DNA of 17,878 nt from CAYMUB01 sp964393545 (GTDB lineage Bacteria > Patescibacteriota > Microgenomatia > Daviesbacterales > UBA10151): the NCBI GenBank assembly GCA_964393545.1, contig CAYMUB010000003.1:1-17878 (forward strand), read 5' to 3'. The position numbers and the translations under genes are program-made. Every line of letters starts with the position of its first letter. The stretch's first letter is position 1. This document shows, piece by piece, positions 13,383 through 17,878 of this stretch. The notes under the pieces were generated by a model. It ran no database searches and was not told the DNA's origin. It saw only the letters and a list, made by a program, of their open reading frames with translations.

Positions 13383-16216
13383 GAAAATATCTCCTTTATT
13401 GGCTTTTGCCAGACATTTTGTAGTTTTAAAACATCAGCGGAGAATAGATTATTAACATAAATTGTTTGTTGCCTTAGAGTTTTTCCTAAAATCTTATAAG
13501 GAATATCTTTAAATAACTCTTTTGCTACTTTTTCATTTTCTACCTCAATAATAAAGCAGCCAGATGTTTCATTGAAAATAAAACTATCTTCCTTTCCAAA
13601 AGTTTTAATACTTGCTCCCATATTTCCACCAACACACATTTCAAAAATGGCGGTAATTAGTCCCCCTTCTGATACATCATGGCATGACAAAACCCTGTTT
13701 GTTTTAATTGCTTTATAAATTTTATCTAACACTTTGGGTAAGTTCTTTAAATCAATATGAGGTACCTTGACTCGCTCTGCTTGTTCAGGATTTATAGTAC
13801 TCAAATATATAGAACCACCCATATTTTCTAAGTCTTGTTTTCCAACTAATAGAATTGTTGACCCAATTTTTTTAAAGTCAGAGGAGACTGTTTTAGTTAC
13901 ATCAGGAATTCTTCCAAAAACAGACATACAAAGAGTTGGTGGAATATGTAATACAAATCCATCTTTACCTTTGTAAGTTGCAGATAAACTGTCTTTTCCA
14001 GAAATTACCGGAATCCTCAAAGCCTTCATAAAATCACAAACCGCCGTCACAGATGCATCTAATTTTCCTAAATATTCTTCGTCTGGAAAAGGCCAAATGT
14101 AGTTATTAATTAAAGATGCCTGCTTAAAATCTCCACCCACAGCAACATAATTTGAGATTGCCTCTGTTGCTGCCCAGATACTCCCCCAATATGGATCTAT
14201 CTTAGTTAGAATTGGATTTAATCCGTGTGAAACAATCATCCCAAATGGCTTATTCAAAATAGGTTTTATAACAGCTGCGTCATTTGGTCCATCCATATAA
14301 GTTCCTGTAAAAGGAGGCAAAACACTTGTTCCTTGAACAGTATGATCATACATTCTGACTATTGGCTCTTTAGAATTAATATTCCCATGGGATACAACTT
14401 TTTCCAAAATACTTATCCATTCCTCTTCTGATTTTGGCATGACAACCTTGTCATTATTTGTATGGATTCCTGCCTTCGCATGAATGACATTGGTTGCTTT
14501 CATTACTCTTTGAGGTAATCCTCCAAATAGAAATTTCATATCTAAATCACCAACTTTTTCTTGCTTGTAGTAAACTTGCAGTCTTTTACTTCCATCAAAC
14601 TCTGCCAAATTCGTACTTTCAACATTATATTTCTTACAAATATTTTCAAACTTTTTAACATTCTTTTTAGGTAAAATTACTACCATTCTTTCCTGTGATT
14701 CTGAAACCCAAATTTCCCAAGGAGATAATCCTGGATATTTTAATGGAGCTTTTTCCAAATGAACAGAAACGCCAATTTCCTCACCCATCTCACTAATTGC
14801 AGAGGATAAACCACCGGCGCCACAATCCTGAACTGCTCTGATTAAGTTTTGATCTCTTGCCTCAAGTATGGCATCAAAGACTCTTTTTTCCTCAATTGCA
14901 TTACCTATCTGAACTGCTGAAGCATTAACAGAAATTGTTCTATCACTCATCACCCCTGAAGAAAATGTGGCCCCGTGTATTCCATCTCTTCCAGTTCTCC
15001 CTCCAATTATCATTGCTAGATCACCCAATTTTGGATAACCTTTTTGAGCTTTTGATTTCGGTAAAATCCCATAAGCCCCAACCAACACCACGGGTTTGGC
15101 TCTAAAGTCATCATGAAAATGAAATGAACCATTGTTGGTAGGAATCCCCATTCTATTACCATAGTCTCTGACTGCAGACACTACTCTTTTTAATATGTAA
15201 TCTGGAGGCAAACAACCAGAAGGAAGTTTACTTTTATCCATATCTGGTGATGCCAAACAAAATATATCTGTTGAAACTAAATTCTTGGCACCCTGACCTG
15301 TTGCCGCAACATCTCTAAAAACTCCTCCAGATCCAGTCATTGCTCCTCCATATGGTTCTATTGCTGATGGAGCATTGTGTGTTTCTGCTTTACCGTTAAT
15401 TACCCAACCATCATAGAAATCCATTACTCCTGCATTATCTAAAAAAGCTGAAACTATATTTTTTTTATGTTTATAAGCTTCTTTTTTAATTCTGGTAAAT
15501 AAGGGTTCTTTTGCTTTTCCATCAACAATTAACTTGGCTTTAAATGTTTTGTGGGCACAATGTTCACTCCAGGTTTGAGCAATAGTTTCCAGTTCCAAAT
15601 CTGTGGGATCTTTTTTTATTTTTTGAAAATATTTTTGAATCACTTTCATCTCTTCTAAATTTAGAAATAATTTATCTTTAGAAAGTTCTATAAGTTGCTC
15701 ATCAGACAAACCCCTGATTAGGATTATTTGAGTTTTCCCAACTTGTCCTTCAACAAGTAATGTTTTTGGCTCTTCATTTACAATGTTTTCGGTTAATCTA
15801 TTGTATAGATTAAGTTTATCAACTATTTTTAGGACTTTTTCTTTAGTTGGACCAAAAAATGCATATTCCCACGAAGAATCAACTGCTTTAAGTTTTATTC
15901 CTAAACCTTTGGCTACTTTTAAGATAGTTGCCACCTCTGGATTCATTACCCCTGGTTTATAGGCAATTTCCACAGTTTGTGATTTACCATTAACAATTGG
16001 TTGATTGATCGTATAAGATTGATTAATAGATTCTGATAAAAGATTTTCTGCTAAAATTTTTGTCTGAGTGTTATCCACCCCTTCAAGTCTGTAAACTTTA
16101 ACTGCCATGACTTTTCTAATAGATTTTAACCCCAATATTTTTTGGATATCATTCAATATCCCCATCCCTTTTAAATCTGGACCAACTTTTGTAATTACTC
16201 TTATTTTTTGTATCAT
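13379..16216 (-). CDS. purL: FGAM synthase, PurS-PurL fusion
   Basis: ATP-dependent amidation of FGAR to FGAM. Residues 1-~75 (IRVITKVGPDLKGMGILNDIQ...) and ~80-122 (TVEIAYKPGVMNPEVATILKVAKGLG) are two PurS-like units. From ~200 on it is a PurL synthetase: TWSEHCAHK (215-223), ETHNAPSAIEPYGGAMTG (278-295; the usual second His is Ala), GNRMGIPTNNGSFHF, GGRTGRDGIHGATFSSG, DCGAGGLSSAISEMG, SESQERM and, in the second half, SGKDSLSATYKG and CHDVSEGG. At 945 residues, without a glutaminase domain, it is of the PurSL type and needs purQ. Residues ~576-586 (NVIHAKAGIHT) in the linker between the two halves are encoded by a captured palindromic repeat. ATGA overlaps join it to purD and purQ. The start has only a weak purine-rich site upstream. 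Confidence 0.95.
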   Translation of the reverse strand: MIQKIRVITKVGPDLKGMGILNDIQKILGLKSIRKVMAVKVYRLEGVDNTQTKILAENLLSESINQSYTINQPIVNGKSQTVEIAYKPGVMNPEVATILKVAKGLGIKLKAVDSSWEYAFFGPTKEKVLKIVDKLNLYNRLTENIVNEEPKTLLVEGQVGKTQIILIRGLSDEQLIELSKDKLFLNLEEMKVIQKYFQKIKKDPTDLELETIAQTWSEHCAHKTFKAKLIVDGKAKEPLFTRIKKEAYKHKKNIVSAFLDNAGVMDFYDGWVINGKAETHNAPSAIEPYGGAMTGSGGVFRDVAATGQGAKNLVSTDIFCLASPDMDKSKLPSGCLPPDYILKRVVSAVRDYGNRMGIPTNNGSFHFHDDFRAKPVVLVGAYGILPKSKAQKGYPKLGDLAMIIGGRTGRDGIHGATFSSGVMSDRTISVNASAVQIGNAIEEKRVFDAILEARDQNLIRAVQDCGAGGLSSAISEMGEEIGVSVHLEKAPLKYPGLSPWEIWVSESQERMVVILPKKNVKKFENICKKYNVESTNLAEFDGSKRLQVYYKQEKVGDLDMKFLFGGLPQRVMKATNVIHAKAGIHTNNDKVVMPKSEEEWISILEKVVSHGNINSKEPIVRMYDHTVQGTSVLPPFTGTYMDGPNDAAVIKPILNKPFGMIVSHGLNPILTKIDPYWGSIWAATEAISNYVAVGGDFKQASLINNYIWPFPDEEYLGKLDASVTAVCDFMKALRIPVISGKDSLSATYKGKDGFVLHIPPTLCMSVFGRIPDVTKTVSSDFKKIGSTILLVGKQDLENMGGSIYLSTINPEQAERVKVPHIDLKNLPKVLDKIYKAIKTNRVLSCHDVSEGGLITAIFEMCVGGNMGASIKTFGKEDSFIFNETSGCFIIEVENEKVAKELFKDIPYKILGKTLRQQTIYVNNLFSADVLKLQNVWQKPIKEIFS
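13391..13397 (-). promoter_or_regulatory. Strong ribosome binding site for purQ
   Basis: On the minus strand AAAGGAG lies 8 bases before the purQ ATG, inside the end of purL. It fixes the start at 13382. Confidence 0.7.
14463..14489. repeat. Dispersed palindromic repeat captured in frame in purL
   Basis: The arms ATTCCTGC (14466-14473) and GCATGAAT (14478-14485) pair with one mismatch around a CTTC loop, flanked by TGG and GACA. This matches, with a base change, the common bacterial repeat that begins TGGATTCC and ends GGAATGAC. Its minus-strand translation VIHAKAGIH is a variant of the widely seen VIPAKAGIQ repeat peptide. It falls in a linker of PurL. Confidence 0.7.
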
Positions 16217-17526
16217 ATATTTTTACTTCTTTCTAAATCCCTCCAACCAATGTCTGTTCTGAAGTGCAAATTATCTCCTTCTATATTTATAAGTGTCATT
16301 GCTCTATACGCTTTTTCTCTTGCCTCTCTGATATTTTTCCCTTCAGCTACTATATAAAATATTCGTCCTCCATTTGCAAGAAATCTCTTTCCCTCCCGCT
16401 TTATTCCAGAACCAAAAATAGTTATCCCAGGTAATTTCATTGCTTTTTCTAAACCTAACATTTGCTTACCTTTCACCTTGGAATAGTCCACCGGATATCC
16501 TTTAGAACAGCCTGCAACACTAATTCTTATTTTAGAATCTATTTCTATTTTTAAACCTCTTAACCTCCCTGATAATACTGATTCAATGATTTTTAGATAA
16601 TCAGTTTTAATACCGGGTAAAATAACCTCTGCCTCAGGATCTCCCCAGCGGCAATTAAATTCAATAACTTTTACACCTCCGCCAGCTGGCGGATTTGTTA
16701 ACATTCCACCTAAATATAAAATTCCTTTATAAGGCCTCCCTTCTTTTTGCATTCCCTTCATCAAAGGAGATAAAATTTTTGTCTCAACTTCTTTAGCAAT
16801 TGCCTTGGTAACTACTCCTGTTGGTGCAACACTTCCCATGCCTCCAGTATTGGGTCCAAGGTCTCCATCAAAAATTGTTTTATGATCTTGGGCCCAACTG
16901 ATAATCTTAAAATTTATCCCATCACAGATAGCAAAGAGGGAAAATTCTTCCCCAACTAAACCTTCTTCAATAAGAAAAGTTTCTCCACTTTTCCCAAATT
17001 TTGTCATCTGTTTTATTGCTTCAATTGCCTCTTTTTTATTTGTAGCTTTAATAACACCTTTCCCAAACGCTAAACCAGTTGCTTTAATAAAAAGTAGTTG
17101 ATCACCCTTTTGATTTGCGTACTCAATTGCATCTTTTTGATTAGTAAAAACCTTAAATTCAGGAATGGGTAAATTATATTTAGCCATGAAATTTCTGGAC
17201 CATTCTTTATCCCACTCTAACTGCGAGGCTTTCTTTGTAGGTCCAAATACCTTAATCCCTAATTCTTCTAGTTTATCAACATATCCTTCTTCAATAATAT
17301 TTTCTTGGGGAACATCAACTAAATCTATTTTTTCTTTTTTAGCAACCTGCACAATTCCTTCAAAATCCATCATCCCAATTTCTGGATAATTTTTAATCTT
17401 TGGATTAGTAAAATCTGTAAGACCATTACCAGGAGTCATCAAAACTTTCTCAACGTTTTTACTTTCTGCATACTTTTGGGCTAAAGCATGTTCTCTACCA
17501 TTTTGTCCAATTACTAAGATATTCAT
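16213..17526 (-). CDS. purD: Phosphoribosylamine-glycine ligase (GAR synthetase), divergent
   Basis: Joins 5-phosphoribosylamine and glycine with ATP to give GAR. The 437 residues show the family blocks NGREHAL (9-15), FIKATGLAFGKGV (ATP-grasp), QDHKTIFDGDLGPNTGGMG, and the signature RWGDPEAE (293-300; usually R-F-G-D-P-E). The N-terminal block that is normally V-G-P-E-x-P-L reads VDVPQENIIEEG, an unusual form. Residues 278-284 (NPPAGGG) are a short insertion before the VKVIEFN strand and are encoded by a perfect GC-rich palindrome. The ATG overlaps the purN stop (ATGA) and has AAGGAG 5 bases upstream. PurD identity is firm in this context; purF, which makes its unstable substrate, is not in the window. 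Confidence 0.93.
   Translation of the reverse strand: MNILVIGQNGREHALAQKYAESKNVEKVLMTPGNGLTDFTNPKIKNYPEIGMMDFEGIVQVAKKEKIDLVDVPQENIIEEGYVDKLEELGIKVFGPTKKASQLEWDKEWSRNFMAKYNLPIPEFKVFTNQKDAIEYANQKGDQLLFIKATGLAFGKGVIKATNKKEAIEAIKQMTKFGKSGETFLIEEGLVGEEFSLFAICDGINFKIISWAQDHKTIFDGDLGPNTGGMGSVAPTGVVTKAIAKEVETKILSPLMKGMQKEGRPYKGILYLGGMLTNPPAGGGVKVIEFNCRWGDPEAEVILPGIKTDYLKIIESVLSGRLRGLKIEIDSKIRISVAGCSKGYPVDYSKVKGKQMLGLEKAMKLPGITIFGSGIKREGKRFLANGGRIFYIVAEGKNIREAREKAYRAMTLINIEGDNLHFRTDIGWRDLERSKNI
16678..16693. repeat. GC-rich 16-base palindrome inserted in frame in purD
   Basis: TCCGCCAGCTGGCGGA equals its own reverse complement and has 12 G/C of 16 in a strongly AT-rich gene. On the minus strand it encodes most of NPPAGGG, a loop insertion relative to ordinary PurD, where the sheet runs directly from the L-M strand into K-V-I-E-F-N. 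Confidence 0.65.
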
Positions 17527-17878
17527 TTTCTCTCCTTAGACAGTTTTTCTAAAACTTCAACATATAATTGATTTTCTTTTACTTTAAGTCTGTTGTATAA
17601 AGAATCCACTGTATCTCCAGTTTCAATTTTTTCAAAGCATCGACCCAATACTTTTCCAAAATCAAATTCTTTTGACAAAAAGTGATTTGTGCAACCTGCA
17701 TATGTAGCATTGCTGTTCAGAAAATTTTGCATTGCTGCATTTGTCATTTTTCCTTTATTCCAAATCGCATCTGTTCCGTCTGGGTTTTTTACAACACTAT
17801 CCATTGTATCCGGAATTAAACCAGGATGAGTATTTAATATTTTATTTGGATATGCATCCAAAACCTCATTTGTAATAA
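17523..17878 (-). CDS. purN: PurN-like formyltransferase (GAR transformylase), C-terminal part
   Basis: PurN transfers a formyl group from 10-formyl-tetrahydrofolate to GAR. The frame stays open to the right edge (ITNEVLDAYPNKIL before the catalytic block), so the TTG at 17861 is not the start and the N-terminal half is outside. The triad of E. coli PurN is recognisable: Asn and His in LNTHPGLIP and Asp in KEFDFGKVLG (usually E-L-D-x-G). GCTNHFL matches the G-x-x-V-H-F strand. The stretch between HPGLIP and GCTNHFL is ~15 residues longer than in E. coli PurN, so a relative within the formyl-transferase N family is possible, but the ATGA overlap with purD argues for the GAR step. Confidence 0.78.
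   Translation of the reverse strand, partial: ITNEVLDAYPNKILNTHPGLIPDTMDSVVKNPDGTDAIWNKGKMTNAAMQNFLNSNATYAGCTNHFLSKEFDFGKVLGRCFEKIETGDTVDSLYNRLKVKENQLYVEVLEKLSKERK
17532..17537 (-). promoter_or_regulatory. Ribosome binding site for purD
   Basis: AAGGAG on the minus strand, 5 bases before the purD ATG, within the end of the purN gene; supports the start at 17526. Confidence 0.65.

Noticed and set aside
17771..17783. CTGTTCCGTCTGG in purN resembles the left part of the purP-A hairpin (CTGTACCGTCTGG) and lies in a loop that is long for PurN.
   Set aside because: The right arm is absent, no hairpin forms, and a D-G-T turn can arise by chance; too weak to call a second copy.
1..17878. tRNA, rRNA, CRISPR array or insertion sequence in the window.
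   Set aside because: No conserved RNA segments, regularly spaced repeats or transposase reading frames were seen.

Overview
The window holds most of a de novo purine nucleotide pathway in an AT-rich bacterial genome. TGA, TAA and TAG all serve as stops. Genes are tightly packed: most same-strand neighbours overlap by 4-14 bases, and there is no gene-free stretch above 100 bases. Archaeal-type PurP enzymes sit beside full bacterial enzymes, short dispersed palindromes are embedded in genes, and transcripts appear to start at the first codon of operon-head genes. This suggests a small-genome bacterium of the Candidate Phyla Radiation type (perhaps Microgenomates). That placement is inference, not something the sequence proves.

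Layout from left to right. (1) The 3' end of purM (+) converges on prs at a 27-base palindrome that contains both stop codons. (2) A minus-strand operon of eight genes is read from 8567 down to 284: purP-B, purP-A, a Cof-type HAD phosphatase, purH, purB, purE, purC, prs. It is driven by a consensus promoter (TTGACA, 17 bases, TATAAT) whose expected start point falls on the purP-B start codon. (3) Divergently, purA and a second HAD phosphatase lie on the plus strand. (4) A cassette of about 0.5 kb follows, holding an internally deleted Gp49/HigB-like toxin and an intact HigA-like antitoxin. It is bounded by two copies of the last 40 bases of guaA. (5) A second minus-strand operon enters from the right edge: purN (partial), purD, purL (PurS-PurL fusion), purQ, guaA. 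Every junction in it is an ATGA overlap.

Together these genes cover PRPP synthesis (prs), GAR (purD), FGAR (purN), FGAM (purL and purQ), AIR (purM), CAIR (purE), SAICAR (purC), AICAR (purB), FAICAR and IMP (purH, and purP for the formylation), then AMP (purA, purB) and GMP (guaA). Not seen in the window are purF, purK and guaB.

The most notable points are: the guaA 3' end used as the boundary of a small toxin-antitoxin cassette; a pair of PurP paralogues, one with a degraded ATP-grasp region, next to a complete folate-dependent PurH; three different short palindromes inserted in frame in purP-A, purL and purD; and promoters placed so that mRNAs of operon-head genes have almost no leader, while several internal genes have strong Shine-Dalgarno sites.
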